A DNA stretch of 12,072 nucleotides. Origin: Ignavibacteriales bacterium (GTDB lineage: Bacteria > Bacteroidota > Ignavibacteria > Ignavibacteriales > Ignavibacteriaceae). Under the pieces are notes generated by a model. It saw only the letters and a program-made list of their open reading frames with translations. It was not told the DNA's origin and ran no database searches. The stretch is taken from positions 1 to 12,072 of the forward strand of contig DAIERC010000393.1 of NCBI GenBank assembly GCA_027347125.1, read 5' to 3'. Shown here in pieces: positions 1 to 6,850 of this stretch (within the stretch, counting starts at the first letter, position 1; each line of letters begins with the position of its first letter). A program made the translations under genes and the position numbers.

Positions 1-1137
1 TCAATGGATAATAATGCGGTCATCCAATACGACGTTGCACAGGCAAAAAACCTGGCGTCTAGCGCCGTTGAAATTGCCATGAAAAATTTACAATCCGATG
101 CTGCATATACCGGTTCTAACAATATTGTAATGAACGGCGGAACATCAAAGATAATTATTCAAAATACCACCAGTCAGTTTTACAAGGGAGCGGATATGCA
201 TTTAACCGACGCTAAGCTGGTTATTGCGATAGGCTCGGCGGGCGATGTATCCGATACCATTTATGCTGTTGTTCAAATCCCCGTTGCCTCTACATCTACA
301 AACCCTCAGGCAAGTGTGCCCGCATTTCTAGATTACGCCGTAGCTACAGGTAACAACTTAACAATGAATGGAAATGTTAATATTGTTGATGATAATAACT
401 CGCAATGGAACGCTAATGCACATACCAACGGCGACTTCTGGATGAACGGAAATAATACAATAAAAGGTTTTTTAACTTATCACGGCGACGCACATTCAAA
501 TCCAAGCCAAAGATTGGATCAGAACATAATTCCAAATATTAATCCCAACCACCTTGCAAACCGGAGCAAGATGAGTGATCTGGTAACCATTCCTTCATTT
601 AATCCTGATGATTATAAAAGCATAGCAACTACGGTATATAATAACAATGCGATATTAAACGGAAACAACACTCTCGGGACAAAAGATAAGCCCGCAATTG
701 TTTATGTTGGGGGAGATTTAATACTTAACGGAAACATCTCCGGTTACGGAGCTATTATCGTTAAGGGGAATATAATTATGAATGGGAATATTAAAATAAA
801 TCCGGGTTCGGAAGATCCCAACGTAAGTAATTTGGCTTTATATACAAGAGGTGATTTCAATGCGAACGGTAACGTAGAAGTTCATGCGCAAATTTTAACA
901 GGCGGTAACGCAAATCTTAACGGCAATAGTAAAGTATACGGTAATGTTGTTACCAAGGGAACAATTAATTTTAACGGAAACGTAACGGTTTATTATAAAC
1001 CTGCAAATGCCGCTTTAACTACGCCGTTTTGGAAGCCCGAAGAAGACGATAGCCAAACACCCGGAAACGGAATAGTGTACCCGCAAATTTATTCGTATTA
1101 TGATAATTTGAACAATAAAAATTTTAGCTATAAATAG
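1..1137 (+). CDS. Pilus-associated or surface protein with NGN beta-solenoid repeats (5' end missing)
   Basis: The frame is open to the left edge, so the first ATG (position 4) is probably internal and the real start lies upstream. Residues are counted from that ATG. Residues 1-30 (QYDVAQAKNLASSAVEIAM) resemble the helix that follows the transmembrane segment in PilX/pilin-like proteins, which would place a membrane anchor just outside the window. Residues about 115-330 carry eight NGN motifs (122, 148, 219, 242, 260, 288, 306, 324), each usually after a hydrophobic residue. Several are spaced 18 residues apart, as expected for rungs of a right-handed beta-solenoid like those of bactofilins or polymer-forming domains. 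The C-terminus (about 335-377) is proline- and tyrosine-rich and not repetitive. No catalytic motif is visible. A pilus-tip, minor pilin or surface-structural role is inferred from architecture only. It ends in TAG just before a hairpin shared with the converging aspS. Confidence 0.6.
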   Translation, partial: SMDNNAVIQYDVAQAKNLASSAVEIAMKNLQSDAAYTGSNNIVMNGGTSKIIIQNTTSQFYKGADMHLTDAKLVIAIGSAGDVSDTIYAVVQIPVASTSTNPQASVPAFLDYAVATGNNLTMNGNVNIVDDNNSQWNANAHTNGDFWMNGNNTIKGFLTYHGDAHSNPSQRLDQNIIPNINPNHLANRSKMSDLVTIPSFNPDDYKSIATTVYNNNAILNGNNTLGTKDKPAIVYVGGDLILNGNISGYGAIIVKGNIIMNGNIKINPGSEDPNVSNLALYTRGDFNANGNVEVHAQILTGGNANLNGNSKVYGNVVTKGTINFNGNVTVYYKPANAALTTPFWKPEEDDSQTPGNGIVYPQIYSYYDNLNNKNFSYK

Positions 1138-1139
1138 AA

Positions 1140-1168
1140 AAAGATGACATCTGAAAGATGTCATCTTT
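1140..1168. terminator. Hairpin terminator between convergent genes
   Basis: A perfect 13-bp inverted repeat (AAAGATGACATCT and its complement) encloses a three-base GAA loop. It sits 2 bases after the stop of the left gene and 9 bases after the stop of aspS. Read on the minus strand the stem runs into CATCTTTTTCTA, a classical intrinsic-terminator T-tract, so it should work best for aspS. On the plus strand the stem ends in CTTT followed by CAAAAA, so termination of the left gene is plausible but weaker. Confidence 0.85.
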
Positions 1169-1177
1169 CAAAAATAC

Positions 1178-2944
1178 TTATCTAATTTTTATATATAATT
1201 CTTTCAATTGCTCTTCACTCACGGTTGATGGAGCGTCGTCCATAAGCGATATTGCCGATGCCGTTTTAGGGAAGGCGATTACATCCCGAATAGAATTTTC
1301 ACCTGCAAAAATCATTGCCATTCTATCAAACCCGAATGCGATACCTCCGTGCGGTGGAGCTCCGAATTTAAAAGCGTTCATTAAAAATCCGAACTTGTAC
1401 TCGGCTTCCTCATCGGAGATGCCGAGCGCTTTAAACATTTTTGCCTGAAGATCGGCGTTATGTATTCTTATACTTCCGCCGGCAACTTCGCTTCCGTTTA
1501 ATACAAGATCGTATGCTCTTGCGCGTACACGCCCGGGATCCGATTCCATAAAATCAACATCTTCCAAACGCGGTGATGTAAACGGATGGTGCATTGCGTA
1601 ATATCTTTTGGTCTGCTCATCCCACTCGAATAATGGGAAATCTGTTACCCATAATAATTTGGGCGCCGAGTCCGGCTTAATTAATTCAAGCCGTCTTGCC
1701 ATTTCCATTCTAAGCGAACCCATAATAGACAGCACTTTTAATCTTGGCCCGGTAAGAATAAAAATAAGATCGCCGGGTTTTGCGTTTAGCGCTGAGGTTA
1801 AGTTTTTCTTTTCGTCATCGGTTAAAAATTTTGCAATGGGAGCGTCAAGTTCGTTGTCCTTAACTCTCATCCATATTAAACCGCCCGCGCCTTGCTTTTT
1901 TACAAAGTCGGTTAAAACATCAAGCTGGTTTCTTGTGTACTCGCCGCAGCCGGGCGCAACCATACCGGTTATAACACCTTTGTTTTTGATATGATCCTGA
2001 AAAACTTTGAAAGATGTATTTTCGAAAACATGATTAAGAGTAACCATTTCAAGATCAAAACGGATATCGGGTTTATCGCTTCCGTATTTTTCCATCGCGT
2101 CGTTAAATGATAAACGGGGAAGCGGTAATGTTAGTTCTTTATCCCAGATTTCTTTGTAAAGAAGTTTCATTAATCCTTCAACAACCTGAAATATATTTTC
2201 CTGATCGATGAAAGACATCTCCACATCTATTTGAGTAAACTCAGGCTGTCTGTCGGCTCTCAAATCCTCATCTCTAAAACACTTTACAATTTGGAAATAT
2301 CTGTCAAGCCCGGAAACCATAAGCAGCTGCTTATATTGTTGAGGCGACTGGGGCAAAGCATAAAACTTACCTTTATGAATTCTGCTCGGCACCAAATAAT
2401 CTCTAGCGCCTTCTGGAGTACTTTTCATCAGTACGGGGGTTTCTACTTCAACAAAATTATTTTCATCAAAATATTTTCTTACAAGCTGGTACATCTTATG
2501 GCGCATCAAAAGGTTTTTCTGAAACGCGGGCCGGCGCAAGTCCAAATATCTGTATTTTAATCTTACATCTTCGCTTGTGTCAATTTCATTTTTAATCGGG
2601 AAAGGCGGAGTCTTAGCTTCATTAAGTATTATAAGTTTATTAACCATAATATCAACCTGGCCGGTAGGTAATGCGGCGTTTTCGGTGCCTTCAGGGCGCT
2701 TCCTAACTTTTCCTTCAATGGAAATTACAAATTCATTTCTCAGCACGCTCGCCTGTTCATGGGCTTCTTTATCAAACGTAGGCTCAAATACAATTTGAGT
2801 AATCCCGTAACGGTCGCGTAGATCGATAAAAATCAATCCTCCCAGATCACGCCGGGTATCAACCCATCCATTCAATACAACATTTTCACCAATATTATTC
2901 TCCCTTAGTTCGCCGCATGTATGAGTTCGTGTTTTAAATTGCAT
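1178..2944 (-). CDS. aspS: Aspartyl-tRNA synthetase, bacterial type
   Basis: Charges tRNA-Asp with aspartate in the cytoplasm (class II aminoacyl-tRNA synthetase). At 588 residues it has the normal length of the bacterial enzyme. Visible parts, in order, are an N-terminal OB-fold anticodon-binding domain (about 1-105, with NGWVDTRRDLGGLIFIDLRD), class II motif 1 (about 161-172, ENNFVEVETPVL), motif 2 (about 223-240, FRDEDLRADRQPEFTQID), the bacterial GAD insertion (about 290-410) and motif 3 (about 534-541, GIAFGFDR). At the position where non-discriminating enzymes such as that of Pseudomonas aeruginosa have His31 (RRRDHGG), this protein has Leu34 (RRDLGG), as in discriminating E. coli AspRS. 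It therefore probably charges only tRNA-Asp; this is inferred from one residue. The ATG at 2944 is preceded by AAGGAG on the minus strand (2959-2964) with a rather long 14-base spacer. A Bacteroidota-type promoter lies at 2980-3011. Confidence 0.97.
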   Translation of the reverse strand: MQFKTRTHTCGELRENNIGENVVLNGWVDTRRDLGGLIFIDLRDRYGITQIVFEPTFDKEAHEQASVLRNEFVISIEGKVRKRPEGTENAALPTGQVDIMVNKLIILNEAKTPPFPIKNEIDTSEDVRLKYRYLDLRRPAFQKNLLMRHKMYQLVRKYFDENNFVEVETPVLMKSTPEGARDYLVPSRIHKGKFYALPQSPQQYKQLLMVSGLDRYFQIVKCFRDEDLRADRQPEFTQIDVEMSFIDQENIFQVVEGLMKLLYKEIWDKELTLPLPRLSFNDAMEKYGSDKPDIRFDLEMVTLNHVFENTSFKVFQDHIKNKGVITGMVAPGCGEYTRNQLDVLTDFVKKQGAGGLIWMRVKDNELDAPIAKFLTDDEKKNLTSALNAKPGDLIFILTGPRLKVLSIMGSLRMEMARRLELIKPDSAPKLLWVTDFPLFEWDEQTKRYYAMHHPFTSPRLEDVDFMESDPGRVRARAYDLVLNGSEVAGGSIRIHNADLQAKMFKALGISDEEAEYKFGFLMNAFKFGAPPHGGIAFGFDRMAMIFAGENSIRDVIAFPKTASAISLMDDAPSTVSEEQLKELYIKIR

Positions 2945-2979
2945 CTTTACTTCTCAGACTCCTTCTAAATAATAGGGTA

Positions 2980-3011
2980 CAAAAATAATCAATAAAAAGA
3001 GGCTATACAAA
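2980..3011 (-). promoter_or_regulatory. Predicted Bacteroidota-type promoter of aspS
   Basis: On the minus strand a TTTG element (3008-3011) is followed, after exactly 20 bases, by TATTTTTG (2980-2987). This fits the TTTG / TAnnTTTG pattern of the primary sigma factor of Bacteroidota. Transcription would start roughly 5-7 bases further on, giving a leader of about 30 bases before the aspS ATG that contains the AAGGAG. This is a pattern match only. Confidence 0.5.
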
Positions 3012-3278
3012 TAAAAATACAGCCATGTTAATCTCTTTAAATCATATTATCTGCCCAAAGCACACGGAAATTTCTATGTGTGAAAATAATTTTAAAAATA
3101 CTACACGGTAATATTTAAGAAAGGAGCAATTTATAGTTCAGCGGGCAGTCTGTTTATATGATGACGCGGGTTACTCTTGCATTATATCCGTTTTTTTTAT
3201 ATTTATTATAACCGTCGGTTTAATATTTTCAGTAAATATATACTGCACCAGCCCTAGTCTTAATATTCATCTTAACTA

Positions 3279-3322
3279 TTCTGAAGACGTTCTGAAAGCG
3301 TCTTGAAAACGTTCTGAAAGCG
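3279..3322 (+). repeat. Four tandem 11-bp direct repeats, possible regulator-binding array
   Basis: Four contiguous units of exactly 11 bases are visible: TTCTGAAGACG, TTCTGAAAGCG, TCTTGAAAACG and TTCTGAAAGCG. Units 2 and 4 are identical, and the others differ from them by two or three bases. An 11-base period does not preserve a reading frame, so this is not a coding repeat. Direct repeats at this period are the usual target layout of OmpR/PhoB-family response regulators, which bind head-to-tail on one face of the helix. That function is inferred; a simple minisatellite is the alternative. Confidence 0.75.
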
Positions 3323-3561
3323 TTTTAATCAGCCTTCAAATGGCTTGCTCTCCCTTATATAAAGTACCATTAGTAACTTACTTCATGTATAAAATTACAC
3401 ATAGAAGATTACTGGCCTCAAACCTTGCATGTTTAAAATTCGTAAGATAAATGAATAATTATTAAAAAATATGAAGCGGTAATAATTATAATAATGTTTA
3501 TTTTTCGATAATGGTTTTAAATAAAATTATATATAATTCATTTTTAACAAGATCAAACAAT

Positions 3562-4866
3562 ATGAATACAGTTGAATTAATCCGCAAAAAAAGAGACGGC
3601 GGATCTCTTACATCAGAAGAAATTAATTATCTGGTTAGCTCTTATACAAAAAAAGAAATACCGGACTACCAGTTCTCGGCGTTTTTAATGAGCGGTTTCT
3701 TAAACGGGCTGGATAAAAACGAAACTTCGGCTTTAACGGAAGCGATGCTTTACAGCGGCAAAGTACTGAAACTTGATTCCATAAAAGGGATGAAGGTAGA
3801 TAAACATTCAACCGGCGGTGTAGGCGATAAAACCTCTTTAATTTTGGCGCCTATTGTTGCCGCGGCAGGTGTTAATGTTCCGATGATATCCGGTAGAGGT
3901 TTAGGGCATTCCGGAGGTACGCTAGACAAACTGGAATCTATCCCCGGTTTCAGAACGAACCTTACGTTAAAAGAATATAAAGCCGCAATAAAAAAATGCG
4001 GCGCTGTTTTAATAGGGCAAACCGCTGAAATTGCGCCAGCCGATAAATTGATCTATTCATTGCGAGATGTAACCGCTACGGTTGAGTCTATTCCTTTTAT
4101 CACGGCAAGCATCATGAGCAAAAAGTTAGCCGAAGGTATTGACGGGCTTGTTCTGGATGTAAAAACCGGCAGCGGTGCATTCATGAAAACCCAAAAGAAT
4201 TCCGAAAAGCTTGCTCACTCATTAATAAACGCTGCAAAAGCGTTCGATAAAAAAGTAATTGCAATGATTACCGATATGAATCAGCCGCTTGGAAATTACA
4301 TAGGCAATTGGCTTGAAGTTTATGAATCGATAAAAGTTTTACGCGGCGAAGTAAAGGGAGACATATTTGATTTAAGTATTGCGCTGTCCGGCGCGATGAT
4401 TTACCTTAGCGGTAAAGCGTCTTCAATTAAAGAGGGAGCGGAAATATCAAAAGTATTAATAAGTAACGGGAAAGCCTTTGATAAATTCATGGAGATAGTT
4501 GCAGAACAAGGCGGCAATTTGAAATTTATTAAGAACCCCGAAAAATATCCCGAAGCAAAAATTATAGAAAAAATTACCGCGGAAAAAAACGGTTACCTTG
4601 AATCCGTTGATAACTATACGATGGGCATGTTTGCTCTGGAGCTTGGCGCGGGCCGCAAAACCAAAGAAGATAAAATTGATCCCACGGCGGGAATTATCTT
4701 TAAAATTAAAATTGGTGATTATATAAAGAAGGGCGATGTAATAGCCGAACTTCATACGTCATCAAAACAAAAAGTAAAATCTATAGAAGGAAAGTTTAAT
4801 AATATTTTAAGCTTTAATAGTAAGCCGGTTAAAAAACCTAAGCTGATAAAAAAAATTATTGAATAA
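3562..4866 (+). CDS. deoA: Thymidine/pyrimidine-nucleoside phosphorylase
   Basis: Catalyses phosphorolysis of thymidine or uridine to the free base and (deoxy)ribose-1-phosphate in pyrimidine salvage (cytoplasmic, normally a homodimer). The ATG at 3562 gives 434 residues, matching the usual 430-440. An in-frame ATG at 3511 would add 17 residues that look non-coding, so I prefer 3562, although neither start has a clear Shine-Dalgarno. Visible motifs are the phosphate-binding KHSTGGVGDKTS (81-92), the family signature SGRGLGHSGGTLDKLE (from about 110, with Ser where many members have Thr), and the nucleoside-binding segment LRDVTATVESIP...ITASIMSKK with Arg168, Ser183 and Lys187 in the expected places, plus His116. 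The C-terminal alpha/beta domain is at about 345-415. Substrate preference (thymidine only, or uridine too) cannot be settled from the sequence. It appears monocistronic, with about 160 bases to the next gene. Confidence 0.95.
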   Translation: MNTVELIRKKRDGGSLTSEEINYLVSSYTKKEIPDYQFSAFLMSGFLNGLDKNETSALTEAMLYSGKVLKLDSIKGMKVDKHSTGGVGDKTSLILAPIVAAAGVNVPMISGRGLGHSGGTLDKLESIPGFRTNLTLKEYKAAIKKCGAVLIGQTAEIAPADKLIYSLRDVTATVESIPFITASIMSKKLAEGIDGLVLDVKTGSGAFMKTQKNSEKLAHSLINAAKAFDKKVIAMITDMNQPLGNYIGNWLEVYESIKVLRGEVKGDIFDLSIALSGAMIYLSGKASSIKEGAEISKVLISNGKAFDKFMEIVAEQGGNLKFIKNPEKYPEAKIIEKITAEKNGYLESVDNYTMGMFALELGAGRKTKEDKIDPTAGIIFKIKIGDYIKKGDVIAELHTSSKQKVKSIEGKFNNILSFNSKPVKKPKLIKKIIE

Positions 4867-5014
4867 GAATTATTACACCGCAGCCGGTAAAATTCAATAA
4901 ATTATTTTGAGGGCTTGGTGCGGCAAAATCTATTCAAGCATTGAACCGGTAAATACAGTTTCTATTGAAATAAAGTAATACTATATTCTCAATTAAATAT
5001 TTAAAATGATTAGC

Positions 5015-5020
5015 AGAGGA
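5015..5020 (+). promoter_or_regulatory. Shine-Dalgarno of the SPFH gene
   Basis: AGAGGA lies 5 bases before the ATG at 5026 and supports that start. It is one of the clearest ribosome-binding sites in the window. Confidence 0.6.
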
Positions 5021-5025
5021 AAAGT

Positions 5026-5895
5026 ATGTTATTCTTAGTTGCTTTATTAGCTGCTGTTGTTTCTGCCGTTGTATATTTTAATGCGAAGAAAAGATTTAGC
5101 AAATCGGAAGCAACCTTTGCGCTGGCCGGATTTATAATCGCAGCGTTTATTACCGTAATGCAATGCTGGACTGTAATTCCTGCCGGGCACGTTGGCATTA
5201 TAGATTTCTTCGGAAACGTAAGCGACAACACTTTAAAACCCGGAATTAATTTTGTTAACCCCATGGCCAATGTGGTTAAGTTTGACGCGAGAACTCAAGA
5301 ATTAAAAGAAGTAATGAATGTTCCTTCAAAAGAAGGGCTAAGCATCGAGCTGGAAATAAGTCTTCTTTACAGCTTAAGTTTTGATAACGCGAACAAAATT
5401 TATAAAACGGTTGGTGAAGATTACGCCGAAAAAGTTCTTGTGCCGCAATTCAGATCGGTGGTAAGAGGGGTTACCGCCAGGTACGAAGCGAAAGCGCTGT
5501 ATACTACTGAGAGAGAACAACTATCGCAGCAAATTGAAACCGAACTTTCGGCGCTTGTAAAACCACGTGGAATAACTCTTGAAGCCGTACCGTTGCGAAA
5601 AATAGTTTTGCCCGCGGGCTTAACAGCATCGATTGAAGAAAAATTGAAGGCCGAACAAGAAAGTCAGAGGATGCAATTTGTACTTCAGCGGGAATCGCAG
5701 GAAGCCGAGAGAAAAAGAATAGAAGCAAAAGGTATTGCAGATTTCCAGGCGATTGTTTCTAAAGGAATAGACGACAAATTACTAAGGTGGAAAGGAATTG
5801 AAGCAACTGAAAAGCTTGCAAACTCACAGAATTCAAAAATTGTAATTATTGGCTCCGGAAAAGACGGTTTACCGATTATCTTAGATACAAAATAA
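5026..5895 (+). CDS. Prohibitin-like SPFH/Band 7 membrane protein
   Basis: A 289-residue protein of the SPFH (stomatin/prohibitin/flotillin/HflKC) superfamily. Two hydrophobic segments are visible, about 1-18 and 29-46. After the second comes the typical SPFH opening VIPAGHVGIIDFFGNV (about 50-65) and KPGINFVNPMANVVKFDART (71-90). The SPFH core continues to about 195, followed by a charged helical segment rich in Glu, Arg and Gln (about 200-240) that should form the coiled coil used for ring assembly. The C-terminus (270-289) is short and hydrophobic. The family forms membrane rings or microdomains and often chaperones or shields membrane proteases such as FtsH. No FtsH or NfeD partner gene is adjacent, so the specific role is unknown. 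Prohibitin is a better fit than stomatin because of the KPGINF...DARTQE pattern. It stands alone, well separated from both neighbours. Confidence 0.88.
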   Translation: MLFLVALLAAVVSAVVYFNAKKRFSKSEATFALAGFIIAAFITVMQCWTVIPAGHVGIIDFFGNVSDNTLKPGINFVNPMANVVKFDARTQELKEVMNVPSKEGLSIELEISLLYSLSFDNANKIYKTVGEDYAEKVLVPQFRSVVRGVTARYEAKALYTTEREQLSQQIETELSALVKPRGITLEAVPLRKIVLPAGLTASIEEKLKAEQESQRMQFVLQRESQEAERKRIEAKGIADFQAIVSKGIDDKLLRWKGIEATEKLANSQNSKIVIIGSGKDGLPIILDTK

Positions 5896-5940
5896 AAAAG
5901 ATTGCAAATCTCACCCAAATGCTAATTTATTATTTGTGAC

Positions 5941-5954
5941 TGACTGGTAAGTCA
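5941..5954. promoter_or_regulatory. Palindrome upstream of heme-operon promoter, candidate operator
   Basis: TGACT-GGTA-AGTCA is a perfect 5+5 palindrome ending 8 bases before the TTG of the predicted operon promoter. The overlapping ACTGACT (5939-5945) recurs as its reverse complement AGTCAGT at 6001-6007, just past the -7 element and before the first gene. Similar half-sites on both sides of a promoter would suit a dimeric repressor, and the operon itself encodes a TetR-type domain. The link to that protein is inference; no binding evidence is available. Confidence 0.35.
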
Positions 5955-5962
5955 TATTTGTA

Positions 5963-5993
5963 TTGCTTAATGTAAAATAATTATTTAATTTTG
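5963..5993 (+). promoter_or_regulatory. Predicted Bacteroidota-type promoter of the heme operon
   Basis: TTG (5963-5965), a 20-base spacer and TAATTTTG (5986-5993) fit the TTG / TAnnTTTG primary sigma pattern, with the same spacing as the predicted aspS promoter. The expected start near 5999-6001 would leave a leader of about 20 bases before the hemX-like ATG. Confidence 0.45.
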
Positions 5994-6019
5994 TGCCATA
6001 AGTCAGTTAAGGTATGCAT

Positions 6020-6844
6020 ATGAAGGCTGTTATAGATTTTTCAAACTTCATACTCCCGTTTATGTATTTAATAACATTCGGGTTTTACTTTCATGATTTC
6101 ATGAAAGGCGGAAAGAAATTCGTAAATTCCAAACGATTATTTCTTTTTCTTACATTGTTGTTTCACTTCTTTTATTTGTTACTAAGAACAATAGAATTTG
6201 ACCATCCGCCGATTACAAATGTTTTTGAGATTTTCACGGTTCTGGCTTTCTCGGTAAGCTTTTCTTATTTCATACTTGAGCTTGTTACGGACATCAGGGG
6301 AACCGGCCCGTTCATAATTGTTTTCTCAATTGTCTTCCAGGTTATTTCATCGCTATATATACAGGATCTATTACAGGTAAAAGAAGTGCTGCGTAATCAT
6401 CTTCTCGGAATTCATGTGTTCAGCGCGCTGCTTGGATATTCGGCAATTACAATATCTGCGGTTTACGGATTTCTCTATCTTATATTATATAAAGATATAA
6501 AACTTAACAAATTCGGTTTATTGTTCGACCGCCTGCCAAGCCTTGAAGTTCTGGAGAGATTAAGTTTTTCATCCGCCATAATCGGGTTCGTTTTATTAAC
6601 CTTTGCTATAATCATCGGAATTATCTGGCTTCCCAAAGCGTTTCCAAATTTTTCATATGCTGATCCGAAGCTAATCGGCACTTCGATGGTGTGGATTTTA
6701 TACGGGATTGGAATAACAAATAAAGTGCTCGGCAAACTGCATGGAAAGAAGGTGATTCTTCTTTCAATAATCGGATTCGTACTGGCGATTCTTTCTACGA
6801 TCATTACGAATTTTATAGCCAGAAGTTTTCATTCATTTTATTGA
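6020..6844 (+). CDS. HemX/CcsA-like cytochrome c assembly-family membrane protein
   Basis: An integral membrane protein of 274 residues with about eight hydrophobic helices, first gene of the heme operon and 6 bases before hemA. The ATG at 6020 is chosen because AAGG (6009-6012) is 7 bases upstream; the ATG at 6014 is only 1 base from it. Counting from the 6014 Met, family features are the DHPPITNVFEIFTVLAFS segment (about 63-80) and HVFSALLGYSAITISAVYG (about 134-152), which match the CcsA/CcmC/HemX family (PF01578). The region aligned with the heme-binding WWD motif reads FPNFSYADPK (about 210-219). The Asp is kept but the tryptophans are Phe or Tyr. The length, the position next to hemA and this degenerate motif favour a HemX-type role, which in Bacillus affects glutamyl-tRNA reductase abundance. 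A cytochrome c heme-delivery role is less likely but not excluded. Confidence 0.75.
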   Translation: MKAVIDFSNFILPFMYLITFGFYFHDFMKGGKKFVNSKRLFLFLTLLFHFFYLLLRTIEFDHPPITNVFEIFTVLAFSVSFSYFILELVTDIRGTGPFIIVFSIVFQVISSLYIQDLLQVKEVLRNHLLGIHVFSALLGYSAITISAVYGFLYLILYKDIKLNKFGLLFDRLPSLEVLERLSFSSAIIGFVLLTFAIIIGIIWLPKAFPNFSYADPKLIGTSMVWILYGIGITNKVLGKLHGKKVILLSIIGFVLAILSTIITNFIARSFHSFY

Positions 6845-6850
6845 GATGTT

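Larger units (their letters stand above)
2945..3561. other. Long divergent intergenic region
   Basis: About 615 bases separate the divergent aspS and phosphorylase genes, by far the largest gap in the window. It is AT-rich and stop-dense on both strands, and I see no credible gene, tRNA or conserved RNA in it. It contains the aspS promoter near its left end, a perfect 11-base palindrome AACCGTCGGTT (3210-3220) and a tandem array of four 11-bp repeats (3279-3322). No clear promoter for the phosphorylase could be assigned. The best -7-like match, TATTTTTC at 3499-3506, has one mismatch and no partner TTG at the right distance. Confidence 0.6.

Noticed and set aside
1608..2798. Plus-strand open frames inside aspS
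   Set aside because: They lie antisense to a fully conserved synthetase and have no family features; they are shadows of its codon pattern.
3158..3211. A 17-residue plus-strand frame starting ATGATG in the long intergenic region
   Set aside because: Very short, with the only AAGGAG about 33 bases upstream, no recognisable peptide and AT-rich content typical of non-coding DNA.
3511..3561. Upstream ATG start for the phosphorylase
   Set aside because: It adds 17 unconserved residues; the ATG at 3562 gives the family's normal length and N-terminus.
4867..4935. CCGCA and TGCGG arms after the phosphorylase gene as a terminator
   Set aside because: The arms are about 45 bases apart, pair only with a bulge and are followed by no T-tract, so this is not a credible terminator.
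4877..4960. CCGGTAAA occurring twice between the phosphorylase and SPFH genes
   Set aside because: A single 8-base direct repeat with no conserved spacing or context; likely chance.
5899..5911. AGATT-GCA-AATCT hairpin after the SPFH gene
   Set aside because: Only a 5-bp AT-rich stem and no T-run downstream; too weak to call a terminator.
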